DNA of 64,000 nucleotides from Calorimonas adulescens (GCF_008274215.1 NZ_VTPS01000001.1:186001-250000), one strand, 5' to 3'. Shown: positions 52,085 through 60,233, counted from the first letter of the stretch. Translations and numbers: made by a program. The notes: generated from the letters alone by a model not told the origin.

Positions 52085-52712
52085 CGGCTTCCTCCTCCGG
52101 ACTGTCGTACTGATATCCGTCGTAAAAATCTTCGTCCGTATCCTGAACGTCTTCCGTTTCAGCATCTTCCAACTCATCGTCAGGCAAGTTTTCATCCTCA
52201 GTATCATTGCTGTCATCTTCGTCTTCTTCCATATCCTCATCCACTATTCTGTAATCTGCATCTACAAATTCTTCTGTTGATCCAGTAATGCTTAAGACTT
52301 TCCTGCCTTTAAGAGCATCCTCATCATAAACCTCTTTGTCATACTCAAAGATGCTAAGCTGAGGGTCTTTTATCTCCCTCATTACGTATTGTCCGAGCTC
52401 TCCGTCCCAAACTAACTCATAATTGCCGCTTAAGGTTCCCGTTTTCTCGTCTTTAATCTGCATTACCGAGCTTACTTTGTGGTCAAACTTAGGTTTGATT
52501 ACTTCTCTCTGTGCACCTGGGATTAACGAATCGAAGTTTGGAGCTTGTTCTTTCATGAGTGAAATTTTCAGTTTAACTGTAAGCTCTGCCTGCTCACTCT
52601 CTTTGTTCTCCATATTGGTTAGAGTCTTCCTTAATACCTGGTCGAAATCCGATTTGAGAGCATTGAATGTGTCACTGCTGAGCGTTAAAGCCCATACGTT
52701 TTGCTGATTCAT
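52068..52712 (-). CDS. Phage early protein with acidic tail
   Basis: A 214-residue protein starting MNQQNVWALTLSSDTFNALK. The first 140 residues look globular; the last 60 are almost all Asp and Glu, a DNA-mimic-like or protein-binding tail. It is likely an early replication-region protein of unknown function, perhaps like single-strand-binding-protein partners. Start at ATG 52,712 (AGGAGG nine bases upstream). Confidence 0.5.
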   Translation of the reverse strand: MNQQNVWALTLSSDTFNALKSDFDQVLRKTLTNMENKESEQAELTVKLKISLMKEQAPNFDSLIPGAQREVIKPKFDHKVSSVMQIKDEKTGTLSGNYELVWDGELGQYVMREIKDPQLSIFEYDKEVYDEDALKGRKVLSITGSTEEFVDADYRIVDEDMEEDEDDSNDTEDENLPDDELEDAETEDVQDTDEDFYDGYQYDSPEEEADGTAI

Positions 52713-52725
52713 GATACAATCCTCC

Positions 52726-53151
52726 TTATTCTTTCGTGGTCTGAATAACCACTTCAATTCTTGGTTGTTCTGAGTAATACTTTCTTAGCATCGTGTCCAC
52801 TATCTGCGAGTCATCCCTGTATGCTACCTGGTTGAGGCTATCCGCTACTACCTTGATGATGTTGTCCGCATCCGGCTTTTTGGTCGGTCTTATCTCTTTT
52901 TCAATCATCATCCGACGCTTCTTTTTGCTTGCACTGGAAGGTATCGAGTAGTAGGCCATAATTCTCATATCAAGATAGTCATTATCGTTGAATCTCACAT
53001 TTCCGCACTGTCTTAAAAATTCCGTCTGAATAAGATTCTCGTAAATAACTGTTTCGTCCGGTGTCCTGGTGACTACAAAGTCTCCCCGCTTGCTGAACTT
53101 CGGCCTTCCTTTCCCCTGCGGTTCACCCAGGACCGTAAATCTTACCTTCAC
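52726..53151 (-). CDS. RusA-type Holliday junction resolvase
   Basis: A 141-residue RusA-like enzyme: GEPQGKGRPKFSKRG near the N-terminus and the metal-binding KPDADNIIKVVADSLN...RDDSQIV region with three Asp. It resolves recombination intermediates. GTG start, ten bases after GGAGG, overlapping the small upstream gene by four bases. Confidence 0.92.
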   Translation of the reverse strand: MKVRFTVLGEPQGKGRPKFSKRGDFVVTRTPDETVIYENLIQTEFLRQCGNVRFNDNDYLDMRIMAYYSIPSSASKKKRRMMIEKEIRPTKKPDADNIIKVVADSLNQVAYRDDSQIVDTMLRKYYSEQPRIEVVIQTTKE

Positions 53152-53324
53152 TCTTTATCATCCTCCCTTCCTGCGTTTTCATCGTCCAGTGTTTCGAGGT
53201 AGTAATCATAGCTCTTACCCGTGCTGGTCCTCTTTTCTTTGCCTTGCCGTACAGTATAACCGTTTTTCACAAGGATGGCCGCTACCGTCAACCTGTCTGC
53301 TTCCATAAATATCTTTATCTTCAC
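53148..53324 (-). CDS. Small phage protein (58 aa)
   Basis: The frame starts at GTG 53,324, overlapping the DnaC-like gene stop (GTGA), and ends overlapping the RusA start. The peptide begins MKIKIFMEADRLTVAAILVKNGYTV and has an acidic end (DDENAGREDDKE). Tight coupling on both sides supports it. It is too short for a confident family call; no function known. Confidence 0.6.
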   Translation of the reverse strand: MKIKIFMEADRLTVAAILVKNGYTVRQGKEKRTSTGKSYDYYLETLDDENAGREDDKE

Positions 53325-54190
53325 GCCTCTCCCTCCAAAAACTTAGTCATCTCATCGTACCTTTTGGCCGCTTCTTCCTTCCTCCAGGAAGGACCGTTAA
53401 ACTCAACCGGATAGCACATTTCAAATATCCTGTCGTAGATTCTTGAGTACCGTATATCCGCGGTTTCCTGCATCTGCATAAGGGAAAGATTCGTGGTAAG
53501 GATGAGAGGCTTTCTTGCCCTGTAACGACTGTCGATGATGTTATAAACCTTTTCCAGGGCAAATTCTGTGTTCCGTTCGGCTCCGAGGTCGTCAATGATG
53601 AGCAGCTTTGCTTCATTCATCCGGTTTATAACTTTTTGTTCTTCGTCTTCTCCTGAGAAAAACTGAACGCTTTGCAGTATCTTCACAAACGATGTCATTA
53701 CCACAGGAACCATCCGGTCGAGCAGATAATTTGCTATGCAAGCAGCAGCAAAGCTTTTCCCCGTTCCTACAGGCCCGTAAAGGAGCAACCCTTGATTCTT
53801 CTCCATCATCTCATCAAAGTGCTCTGCATACCTTAAGCACATCTTATAAAGCTTGGCGTTTTCTTTTATAACTTCAAACGTATCAAAGGTGGTGCTTCTG
53901 AATTTCTCATCCATAAGACTATTGCCTTTAAGCCGTGCAACCCGTTCCATCTCCTCCCGCTTTCTCATTTCCTCCTGTTCTCTTCTGTACTCTTCCTCTC
54001 GGCATTTGCACATAACTGGAACTTTGTATGTCTTTGAAGGGTTATCCGGCAGGGATAGAATCGATTGTTTACGAGTTCTGCACTTTCCACAATAAAGGAG
54101 GCCATCTTTGCCGATAAAGTCATCGTCACGCTTTGGCTGGTTTTCGTACGCTTTCCCTATTACAGACTCCAATATGTAACTAACTTCCAT
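53321..54190 (-). CDS. DnaC-like ATPase, helicase loader
   Basis: A 289-residue AAA+ protein. An N-terminal zinc finger (YCGKCRTRKQ...VMCKCREEEYRR) is followed by a Walker A (LYGPVGTGKSFAAACI near residue 137), a Walker B (AKLLIIDDLGAE) and an arginine-finger-like RARKPLILTTNL region. DnaC-like proteins load the host replicative helicase at the phage origin. It overlaps the end of the replisome organizer gene by 11 bases. Confidence 0.92.
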   Translation of the reverse strand: MEVSYILESVIGKAYENQPKRDDDFIGKDGLLYCGKCRTRKQSILSLPDNPSKTYKVPVMCKCREEEYRREQEEMRKREEMERVARLKGNSLMDEKFRSTTFDTFEVIKENAKLYKMCLRYAEHFDEMMEKNQGLLLYGPVGTGKSFAAACIANYLLDRMVPVVMTSFVKILQSVQFFSGEDEEQKVINRMNEAKLLIIDDLGAERNTEFALEKVYNIIDSRYRARKPLILTTNLSLMQMQETADIRYSRIYDRIFEMCYPVEFNGPSWRKEEAAKRYDEMTKFLEGEA

Positions 54191-54971
54191 CGCTATTGCC
54201 TCCTCTCTTGTATTTTGCGAACGGGTTCCCTCCGTTTTGAGTTTCCGGTTTGCTTGCCTGCTGAATAAGTCCAGGGTTCGTCTTTTTGATTTCGTCTACC
54301 ACCCAGGAAAGAATAGCTCGGTAATCATCCTTGTAGGTCTTCCCTTTTGAGCCTTTATAAAAATCAAGCTTCTGGATGCAGGCTTTGGTAAACTGCTCTC
54401 CGTATACATCAACTAATTTTTGATACTCTTCCGGCTTCATGCTTACGTAGTCTGCATACTTTGTTTTTTCAACTTTTGCTTTCTTAGGTTTTTCTGGCGG
54501 ATTTTCTTCCTTTCTCGCATTGTCCGGTGGACTGTCCGGCGGACTGTCCGATGGATTGTCCGATGCCCGTTCAAGTTTTTGCTTTTCTTCTTGCCTTTTT
54601 CTCGCTCTTTCTTCTCTCTTGCGTCTGGCATCGTATTCTTTTTGAGAGAGAAACTTAAACCACTGTTCCTGCCATTGGTCCCAATCGTGCAGGTATAAGG
54701 TTCCATCTACTTCGTCAAGCCATCTTGTTGCGATGAGACTGTTAACTATGTGCATCGGGTCTAACCCAATGCTTAAACCTGTTGATAGAGCATCCGCCAC
54801 ATCCTCTCTATCTGCACTTTTTATCTCACCGCTTTTGTCCGCATTGTTAATCCCCCACAGCCAAAGCGAGATGAGAATACCGAGGGCTTCTTTCTGTGAG
54901 CATCCTATCTGTTTGGACAACTCTCTCAGCTTTCCGCCCACTACATGGTCATGCACGCTTATCCATGCCAA
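54180..54971 (-). CDS. Replisome organizer (DnaD-like initiator), carries internal iterons
   Basis: A 263-residue phage replication initiator. N-terminal winged-helix region (HDHVVGGKLRELSKQIGCSQKEALGIL), a charged middle, then a repeat-encoded stretch SDNPSDSPPDSPPDN (about 133-147), a basic linker and a DnaD-like C-terminal domain (YKDDYRAILSWVVDEIKK). The DNA for the Ser/Pro/Asp stretch is the 12-base iteron array also found near the integrase, so the gene probably contains part of the origin, as in many phages. The next gene is the helicase loader. Confidence 0.85.
   Translation of the reverse strand: MAWISVHDHVVGGKLRELSKQIGCSQKEALGILISLWLWGINNADKSGEIKSADREDVADALSTGLSIGLDPMHIVNSLIATRWLDEVDGTLYLHDWDQWQEQWFKFLSQKEYDARRKREERARKRQEEKQKLERASDNPSDSPPDSPPDNARKEENPPEKPKKAKVEKTKYADYVSMKPEEYQKLVDVYGEQFTKACIQKLDFYKGSKGKTYKDDYRAILSWVVDEIKKTNPGLIQQASKPETQNGGNPFAKYKRGGNSDGS
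54521..54568. repeat. Iteron array A, four 12-bp units in the replisome organizer gene
   Basis: Tandem units TGTCCGGTGGAC, TGTCCGGCGGAC, TGTCCGATGGAT, TGTCCGATGCCC. The same unit forms the clusters at 61,689-61,993. Confidence 0.85.
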
Positions 54972-55032
54972 TCATCTCACCTGCCTTTATGAAGCAGGGG
55001 GACGTTGCAGGGTCCCCCTGCTTGTTTCATTA

Positions 55033-55866
55033 TTAGGATTCATTGCCTTTGTCCTCATCATTTAGGGACTCGTCTCCGGACTTCGCTTTGTCGATGGCTT
55101 CCTGGATTTTTTCCATCACTCTCTTGTAAACCGATGTCGGCATTCCTGTCGTAGACTGGAAACCTTCTTCTGCTATCAGTGAGGCTATCAGCTCATTGCC
55201 TTTCTTTTTTCCAAAATTCGCTTGAGCAAGTGCGAACATTTGCTGCCTTTGTTCCTGTGTAATTGGTTCGTCTTCTTCAACCACATGGTAGTCAGCATCT
55301 ACATATCCTTCCGGACCTGCTTCCTCTACCGTGTAAAGTCCTTCATAATCACGAGGGAAAGCAGCTCTCAGTGCCTGTGAAACCGCAACCTTTTCAATCA
55401 TTGTGCAAGGTTTGGTTTTCCAGTTGGCTTGGCCTTTATCGTATTCTTTCAGGCTGACTTCCTTGTAAGTCTCTTCAATCTCGCCATTCTTTTTGCGGAA
55501 TACTCTGCACCACCCGCCGATAAGCTCCTCTTTTGGATAGAGGCATGTACCCTCTTTCTGCACTACCTGGTCTCCACGAAGAACGACTATTCCAGACTTT
55601 CTTCCGGCGTATGTCGGGTTCTCTTCCGCTCTTCTCTTGTAGGTTTCATATCCAACTACAAGCTGGAAGTCATTTCCGAACTTGATAGGATAGCACTCAC
55701 CAACAAACGGGTTAAGCTTCTGATACTTGCACAATTCCAGGAAGAGTTTGATTTCCTGGTCTGTGATATTCCCTCCTCCTCTTACCAGGTACTTCTTTAC
55801 ATCTTCCGCTGTAATTTCAACGGCTCCAAAAGCTGTGTCATATTTGACCATCAAACTATTGGACAT
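55033..55866 (-). CDS. bet: Bet/RecT-type single-strand annealing protein
   Basis: A 277-residue recombinase of the lambda Bet family. Matches include TDQEIKLFLELCKYQKLNPFVGECYPIKFGND, the VVGYETYKRRAEENP stretch and NWKTKPCTMIEKVAVSQALRAAFP. It anneals single strands during phage recombination. A partner nuclease gene lies 730 bases upstream. A hairpin-rich short gap (54,972-55,032) separates it from the replisome gene. Confidence 0.93.
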   Translation of the reverse strand: MSNSLMVKYDTAFGAVEITAEDVKKYLVRGGGNITDQEIKLFLELCKYQKLNPFVGECYPIKFGNDFQLVVGYETYKRRAEENPTYAGRKSGIVVLRGDQVVQKEGTCLYPKEELIGGWCRVFRKKNGEIEETYKEVSLKEYDKGQANWKTKPCTMIEKVAVSQALRAAFPRDYEGLYTVEEAGPEGYVDADYHVVEEDEPITQEQRQQMFALAQANFGKKKGNELIASLIAEEGFQSTTGMPTSVYKRVMEKIQEAIDKAKSGDESLNDEDKGNES

Positions 55867-55871
55867 ATGAA

Positions 55872-56591
55872 CTACCTCCTAAAACTCATTTTTGCAGTTT
55901 CTTTGTAGACTACCCCAGGGATGCTGACCGTGCCTTTTGACGCTCTGATGAGTCTCATGACTGCTTTCTCGTCAACCGGCCTTATAGTTACTCCTGCTAC
56001 CTTGAGGGGAACTATCGCATCGTTAATCGATACAATTTCCCAGTCTTTACTTACGGAAACTCCTTCCGCCTTCGGTTTTTCAACTACCAGGGTTGCTCCT
56101 CTTGCAACCGAGTCTGTTATCTGGGCATCGAGCATAGCAGCTTCTGCTTCTTCGATTTTTCCTTGTTCCTCAAGGGCTATTGCCTCTTCAATTTTCCTGT
56201 TGGCCTCTTCTTCCGCCTTTCTACGCATTTCCTCTTCCAGGGCTTTACGCTTTCTTTCTTGTTCCAGCGCATATGCACTCATTGTTTTCTTGAGGATGTT
56301 CTCTGCATTCTTGAGAGGTGTCAGCATCATCTTTTCCCTGTCACATATTTCTTTGTGAGCCTTGTATGCCGAATCTTTCATTGGCTTAAAGAACTCGACT
56401 ACCTCAGCCGCTTTCTGCTTTATAGTCCTCCCAAACTCAGCGGCTTGCTGGTAATCTGCCTCATCCTGAATAATGATAGATTCTGCCTGGAATTCGATTG
56501 CTGTTACCTCTTTCGATATTTTCTTTTCGTCTGGTGTTACCGTCGTGGGAAGTACGGCCACGACTTCTTCTTTAACTGCTGAAATACTCAT
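55872..56591 (-). CDS. Coiled-coil phage protein beside Bet
   Basis: A 239-residue protein with an N-terminal globular part, a central Glu/Lys/Arg coiled coil (ERKRKALEEEMRRKAEEEAN) and a C-terminal domain starting SKDWEIVSINDAIVPLK. The same protein often sits between phage exonuclease and Bet genes in Firmicutes phages. It may link the recombination partners; the function is not known. Confidence 0.65.
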   Translation of the reverse strand: MSISAVKEEVVAVLPTTVTPDEKKISKEVTAIEFQAESIIIQDEADYQQAAEFGRTIKQKAAEVVEFFKPMKDSAYKAHKEICDREKMMLTPLKNAENILKKTMSAYALEQERKRKALEEEMRRKAEEEANRKIEEAIALEEQGKIEEAEAAMLDAQITDSVARGATLVVEKPKAEGVSVSKDWEIVSINDAIVPLKVAGVTIRPVDEKAVMRLIRASKGTVSIPGVVYKETAKMSFRR

Positions 56592-56596
56592 AATTT

Positions 56597-57217
56597 CTAC
56601 CTCCGTTTATATTTTTGTTGATGGTTCCAGATTGTGAGGAGCGCACCAAAAACCTCCCAGCTTTCGCTATCGTTAGCCTTATACCTTTCCATTGAGTAGG
56701 TCCCATCGCTTTTCAGATGTACGATGGCCTTCTCGTCAAATTTGACTCCATGACTTTCATAAGCTTTGGAGTATGCTTCAAGCTGTACTCCCGTCAGCAT
56801 CCGGTTTATTTCTGCCGACGTTTTGAAGTCTACGCATATCAGGTTTTTGCCGATTACACATGGCATATCAGCCGTGCCTGCATACCTGAGATACTTGTGA
56901 TAAACTCTGCATTCTGTTTCTATGGGAATTGGCTTAAAATCAGCCATCCACTTAAGGAATCCGTCAAAGTATCCTCTGTGTTGTGGAGCAATATCCTCAA
57001 TTTCAAACTTGACATAGTTTTCAATACCGTTGTGCACTGCTCTTCCCCTGTCTGCCGCTGCATTGAGGATATCTTCATCGACATCTTTGTAAAATTCGTT
57101 GGATAACGGCCTCATTACTGTGGTTACGCTCGGTATGTAGATTCCGTTGAGCTTGTAGATGTGCTTCTTCGGTTCAAAGGTCAGTTCAGGAAATTTTGGC
57201 AACGTAACATCTACCAT
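56597..57217 (-). CDS. PD-(D/E)XK exonuclease-type protein
   Basis: A 206-residue nuclease of the RecB-like family. Key residues: GRAVHNGIENYVK (motif I His), ETECRVYHKYLRYAGTADMP, and the catalytic CVDFKTSAEINRMLTGVQLEAYSKAY (D-x-K and QL-x2-Y). It should act as the 5'-3' exonuclease partner of Bet. Start at ATG 57,217 after GGAGGTGG. Confidence 0.88.
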   Translation of the reverse strand: MVDVTLPKFPELTFEPKKHIYKLNGIYIPSVTTVMRPLSNEFYKDVDEDILNAAADRGRAVHNGIENYVKFEIEDIAPQHRGYFDGFLKWMADFKPIPIETECRVYHKYLRYAGTADMPCVIGKNLICVDFKTSAEINRMLTGVQLEAYSKAYESHGVKFDEKAIVHLKSDGTYSMERYKANDSESWEVFGALLTIWNHQQKYKRR

Positions 57218-57444
57218 CCGCAATCCACCTCCGCCGTTTCAACTTCATACCCGCATGTTTCTAACAATTCCTTGGTTGTCATGTTATCGAGGCAGTCCAT
57301 GCAGATATACTTGCCGTCAATTTCGACGTATTCATCTCCGTCCAAAATCCCTTCTCCGCAATTCGAGCAGTTATAAACCTCAACCGGTTCCGGAGCGTTT
57401 GGACATCTTGGATGGCATGGCATTTGCAAACATACAGAACACAT
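57211..57444 (-). CDS. Small zinc-binding phage protein (77 aa)
   Basis: Twelve cysteines or so in 77 residues: MCSVCLQMPCHPRCPN, NCSNCGEGI, ICMDCLDN. Probably two zinc ribbons, with an acidic tail. It overlaps the exonuclease start. Function unknown. Confidence 0.65.
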   Translation of the reverse strand: MCSVCLQMPCHPRCPNAPEPVEVYNCSNCGEGILDGDEYVEIDGKYICMDCLDNMTTKELLETCGYEVETAEVDCGW

Positions 57445-57448
57445 TTTC

Positions 57449-57709
57449 TCACCCCCTCACCGTCATCATTTCTGAATTTTCCCTTTGAGTCATAATGAGC
57501 ATTGACTTCATGTTGATGTATTGTCTTATATAGAAGTCTGTAATTTCAGTCTCAAGCAGCAATGGCAGGTAATCTTCGTCTTTCTTGATATAGTCTAATT
57601 TCCTTACTGCATAAGCCAGTATGCTTTGGTATTCATCCTCCGGAACCTTGAATCCGAGCTTTTCCTCAGCGTATATCCTCGCCTGCTTGAGCCTTTCTTC
57701 CAAACTCAT
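57449..57709 (-). CDS. Small phage protein (86 aa)
   Basis: An 86-residue helical protein (MSLEERLKQARIYAEEKLGF) with acidic patches. GGAGGTG lies 11 bases before its ATG. It overlaps the end of the membrane protein gene by 44 bases in another frame. No family recognised. Confidence 0.55.
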   Translation of the reverse strand: MSLEERLKQARIYAEEKLGFKVPEDEYQSILAYAVRKLDYIKKDEDYLPLLLETEITDFYIRQYINMKSMLIMTQRENSEMMTVRG

Positions 57710-57926
57710 TACTTACATTCACCTCCTTAAACTCATCAAACATATCTTTAATGCCATACCCAAGCTGAACTATGAGGATAAACAACGGTATAATGAGAAA
57801 CTCTCCTCCGAATGCTCCGCTATACCCTCTCTCCCTGGCTGCCATCTGTACTGCATAAGGAGTTAGTATTGTTCCTGCAAGCACCGCAGCTATGTAAAGC
57901 CAGTTTTTCTTAATCCATCTTTTCAT
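57666..57926 (-). CDS. Small phage membrane protein (86 aa)
   Basis: An 86-residue protein with two membrane segments (about 9-27 and 43-59) and a charged C-terminus. It lies next to a membrane-anchored transglycosylase-like gene. It could take part in superinfection exclusion or entry, but this is a guess. Confidence 0.55.
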   Translation of the reverse strand: MKRWIKKNWLYIAAVLAGTILTPYAVQMAARERGYSGAFGGEFLIIPLFILIVQLGYGIKDMFDEFKEVNVSNEFGRKAQAGEDIR

Positions 57927-58584
57927 TTGCTCCCTCCACCTCCGTCATCTCATCCATCAATTGATGGATTTTCCGACTGTATTCTGTGCTGTATATTCCT
58001 TTTTCCCAAAGCTTTTGGGCACCTGATTCTCCGCAGTTGTAAGCCATCAAAACTTTATCAATGTCTGCGTATTTATCTGTCAGGTCAGCCAGCATGTAAA
58101 CTCCGGCCAATATGTTCTGTTTTGCATCCAGGAAGTTTTCTATGCCGAGCTTGTCTTCAAGCCACTTATGGTTAATCTGGTTAATCTGCAAAATACCGTA
58201 ATCTTTGGTCTTGCTTATTGCATCTTCCTGGTAGCTGCTTTCCTGTCCCATCATTGCCAGTACCATTTTGTAATCTACGTTGTTTTCAGTGCAAATATCG
58301 TAGGTGTATTTCTGGAGTTCTGCATCAAGCGGCACATTGTAGAGGATAAACTCTTCATTTTCTGTCTCATCAGTTTCAACTGTCTCCAATGCCGGTACGG
58401 ATTCATCGGTTTCTGTTATATAAAGCTGTTTTTCTGTTTTCGTCTCAGGGTTTTCTGTTATCAGAACCGCATTTCCCGTTTCTTTAGGTGCTGTAACTGC
58501 AATCGATGCAGCCATTGAAAAAACAAGCAGGACGATAAAGCGCAGTCTAAGACTCGTTCGCCTATTCCTCTTCCTCGTCCTCAT
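57910..58584 (-). CDS. Membrane-anchored lytic-transglycosylase-like protein (SLT domain)
   Basis: A 224-residue protein with a basic N-terminus and one membrane/signal segment (about 13-32), an acidic Thr/Glu linker (about 38-85) and an SLT domain from about 95: AMMGQESSYQ with catalytic Glu, DYGILQINQINHKW, MAYNCGESGAQKLW. It cuts the glycan backbone of peptidoglycan. It lies in the early region far from the lysis genes, so a role in cell-wall remodelling, entry or exclusion is possible. Confidence 0.85.
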   Translation of the reverse strand: MRTRKRNRRTSLRLRFIVLLVFSMAASIAVTAPKETGNAVLITENPETKTEKQLYITETDESVPALETVETDETENEEFILYNVPLDAELQKYTYDICTENNVDYKMVLAMMGQESSYQEDAISKTKDYGILQINQINHKWLEDKLGIENFLDAKQNILAGVYMLADLTDKYADIDKVLMAYNCGESGAQKLWEKGIYSTEYSRKIHQLMDEMTEVEGANEKMD

Positions 58585-59221
58585 GTTTTTCTAACCCTTC
58601 TCTTCTAATAAGCTCTTTCAAGAGCTCTCTTGTGCTGTACGACTCCAATGTCCTTTCGGAAACAATACATGTGCACCCGCTTTCTTCTTCCTCATCAGAT
58701 ACCAAGATATCAGATTTAAGAAACCAAGCGGGCCGAACGCCGATGTCGCCGTTGCAGGCGTAGTCGTAGTAGAGGCTGCCATCGGAGTTGACGCCGCGCA
58801 CGCCGTGGGCGTATCCGTTTGATGCTGTGCTGTAAGGTGTTGCAAGCCACCACCAATCATTCAAATTAGGAATTAATTTTCTGTACTTACGGTACTGGTC
58901 GCAAGTTAGTAAAAAAATCTTGTCATTGCTTGTTCCGTAATCAGTCAGACCGTCATCTGCCGTAAGGTCAACTTCTGCTACTTCGATATCCCTCTCCATA
59001 TCCGAGGTCTTTATAAGACTGTTCAGAAATTCTCCATTGAGGTATTTGCGAAGCGAGCTTTTCTTCCAATCGTTGCAGTTGTCAGTGTCAAAAGGCATAT
59101 CTCCTATGGATTCTTTGCAAAGCACGAGAGTTTTTCCATCTTGGTGGTCAAGAACCATAACCTCTCTTCCTCCGTAAAAAACCGTCTTACCGATTTCAAC
59201 ATTTTTTAACATTGCTTTCAT
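58562..59221 (-). CDS. DUF6273-like C-type-lectin-fold protein, possible orphan DGR target
   Basis: A 219-residue protein. The core has the DUF6273 pattern: SLRKYLNGEFLNSLI, FLLTCDQYRKYRKLIPNLNDWWWLATPYS...GYAHGVRGVNSDGSLYY and the end motif GVRPAWFL. The fold is that of lectin-type DGR variable proteins. Codons from about 58,741 to 58,815 are nearly all NNC (TAC GCC CAC GGC ... GAC TAC GCC TGC AAC GGC GAC ATC GGC), unlike the rest of the gene, exactly what mutated AAC-type template codons would give. The TR at 19,279 does not match it, so a template, if any, is elsewhere. It is early-region encoded. Confidence 0.75.
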   Translation of the reverse strand: MKAMLKNVEIGKTVFYGGREVMVLDHQDGKTLVLCKESIGDMPFDTDNCNDWKKSSLRKYLNGEFLNSLIKTSDMERDIEVAEVDLTADDGLTDYGTSNDKIFLLTCDQYRKYRKLIPNLNDWWWLATPYSTASNGYAHGVRGVNSDGSLYYDYACNGDIGVRPAWFLKSDILVSDEEEESGCTCIVSERTLESYSTRELLKELIRREGLEKHEDEEEE

Positions 59222-59367
59222 GCTATTGCCTCCTCTTTTTTTAGTGGAGAAACGAACAATCCAATGTCGATGGGTTTCATTTTTTTAATAGCCTCGTTCA
59301 GTTCCTCCGCAGTTTTTATTCCAAACTCCTTTTCCAAAATTTCTCGAATCTCATCTATCCTGCTCAT
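59218..59367 (-). CDS. Small phage protein (49 aa)
   Basis: A 49-residue frame (MSRIDEIREILEKEFGIKTAEELNEA) with ATGA overlaps at both ends, linking the regulator and the DUF6273-like gene. The peptide is helical. Function unknown; the overlaps are the main evidence. Confidence 0.6.
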   Translation of the reverse strand: MSRIDEIREILEKEFGIKTAEELNEAIKKMKPIDIGLFVSPLKKEEAIA

Positions 59368-59867
59368 TCCCCCCTCCCCTTTCCGAGAACCTTCTGGCTT
59401 ATGAGCTTAAGCTCTCCGGCTGCCTTGATGAGATAATCAAGATACTCAACTATTTGCGCCAGGTCCGGTTTTTCGTCGTCGCCGATAACTCCATCTTCCG
59501 CTATATCAACAAGCTGTTCCTTGATTTCATCAATCTTCTCGGGAGAAAGGCTTTTCAAAAGCTTAATTGTCACCTGCTCAATACTCTTAACTTCTGTAGC
59601 TATCGGAGCCCCTTTCCCAATCGGGCATTCATTCGCACAATATATAGTTTTAAGCTGAGGAGCATTGTAAAGGTCTGCCATCATGATAATTACATCCGGT
59701 GGTATTACCTTTGTTACTCCGAGCTCGTAATTTGCCAGTGATGAAACCGACACTCCCAGTAACTCCGCAGCATTCTCCCTGCTTTTAAGCCTTTCATTGT
59801 ATTTTGCAGCATCTTTTCTACAGCGAAGATAGATGTTTTCACTATCTTTCATGCAGCCACATTCCAT
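59364..59867 (-). CDS. XRE-type helix-turn-helix regulator
   Basis: A 167-residue DNA-binding protein with SRENAAELLGVSVSSLANYELGVTKVIPPDVIIMMADLYN as helix-turn-helix and a C-terminal helical region. Two Cys pairs (CGCM..., YCANEC) may bind metal. It is the second gene of the lytic operon after the Cro-like gene and may be an early regulator. Start at ATG 59,867 after GAAGGTG; the longer frame starts at 59,894. An operator lies upstream at 59,927. Confidence 0.78.
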   Translation of the reverse strand: MECGCMKDSENIYLRCRKDAAKYNERLKSRENAAELLGVSVSSLANYELGVTKVIPPDVIIMMADLYNAPQLKTIYCANECPIGKGAPIATEVKSIEQVTIKLLKSLSPEKIDEIKEQLVDIAEDGVIGDDEKPDLAQIVEYLDYLIKAAGELKLISQKVLGKGRGE

Positions 59868-59894
59868 TCTTTTCACCTTCTTTCTGCGATACAA

Positions 59895-60146
59895 TTAAGG
59901 CAGTTGAGGAGAGGCTTCGTCCTCCGACTTACGAAACGGTAAGTTGTTGTCAAAAAAAATATCGTTTGTTTGCTCCATCGTAAGTCCCAACTTGGCAGAT
60001 ACTATCGTAATTTCTTCCGGTGTAAACTTTACTTCGCCTCGCTCCTTTTTCGAGTACGATACAAGGGATTTGCCTATAGCATCTGCCATGTCCTGCTGGC
60101 TAAGCCTTTTCCTCATGCGCGCAAGCTTTAGCTCCAAAGCCTTCAT
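59895..60146 (-). CDS. Cro-like XRE repressor
   Basis: An 83-residue helix-turn-helix protein (SQQDMADAIGKSLVSYSKKERGEVKFTPEEI) placed first in the leftward operon, divergent from the CI-like repressor. This is the Cro position. Its ribosome site is AGGAGGTGAGAGC. It should start the lytic programme by binding the operators between the two genes. An operator copy (59,927-59,944) lies inside its own coding end. Confidence 0.85.
   Translation of the reverse strand: MKALELKLARMRKRLSQQDMADAIGKSLVSYSKKERGEVKFTPEEITIVSAKLGLTMEQTNDIFFDNNLPFRKSEDEASPQLP
59927..59944. promoter_or_regulatory. Repressor operator at the end of the Cro-like gene
   Basis: ACTTACGAAACGGTAAGT, a perfect 7-base inverted repeat apart from one G/C pair. 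A TTGACA lies at 59,948-59,953 on the minus strand but no matching -10 is visible. Confidence 0.75.
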
Positions 60147-60175
60147 GCTCTCACCTCCTGTGTTTCTTTATTATC

Positions 60176-60204
60176 ATTCTAACTTACGATATGGTAAGTG
60201 TCAA
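60176..60204 (-). promoter_or_regulatory. Early lytic promoter with operator in its spacer (60,182-60,199)
   Basis: Minus strand: TTGACA (60,199-60,204), 17-base spacer, TAGAAT (60,176-60,181). The operator ACTTACGATATGGTAAGT fills the spacer, so a bound repressor blocks RNA polymerase. It starts the long leftward early operon. Identical architecture at 15,638-15,666. Confidence 0.85.
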
Positions 60205-60233
60205 TATATAAATTATAATTTTAGTAAGAAAAG

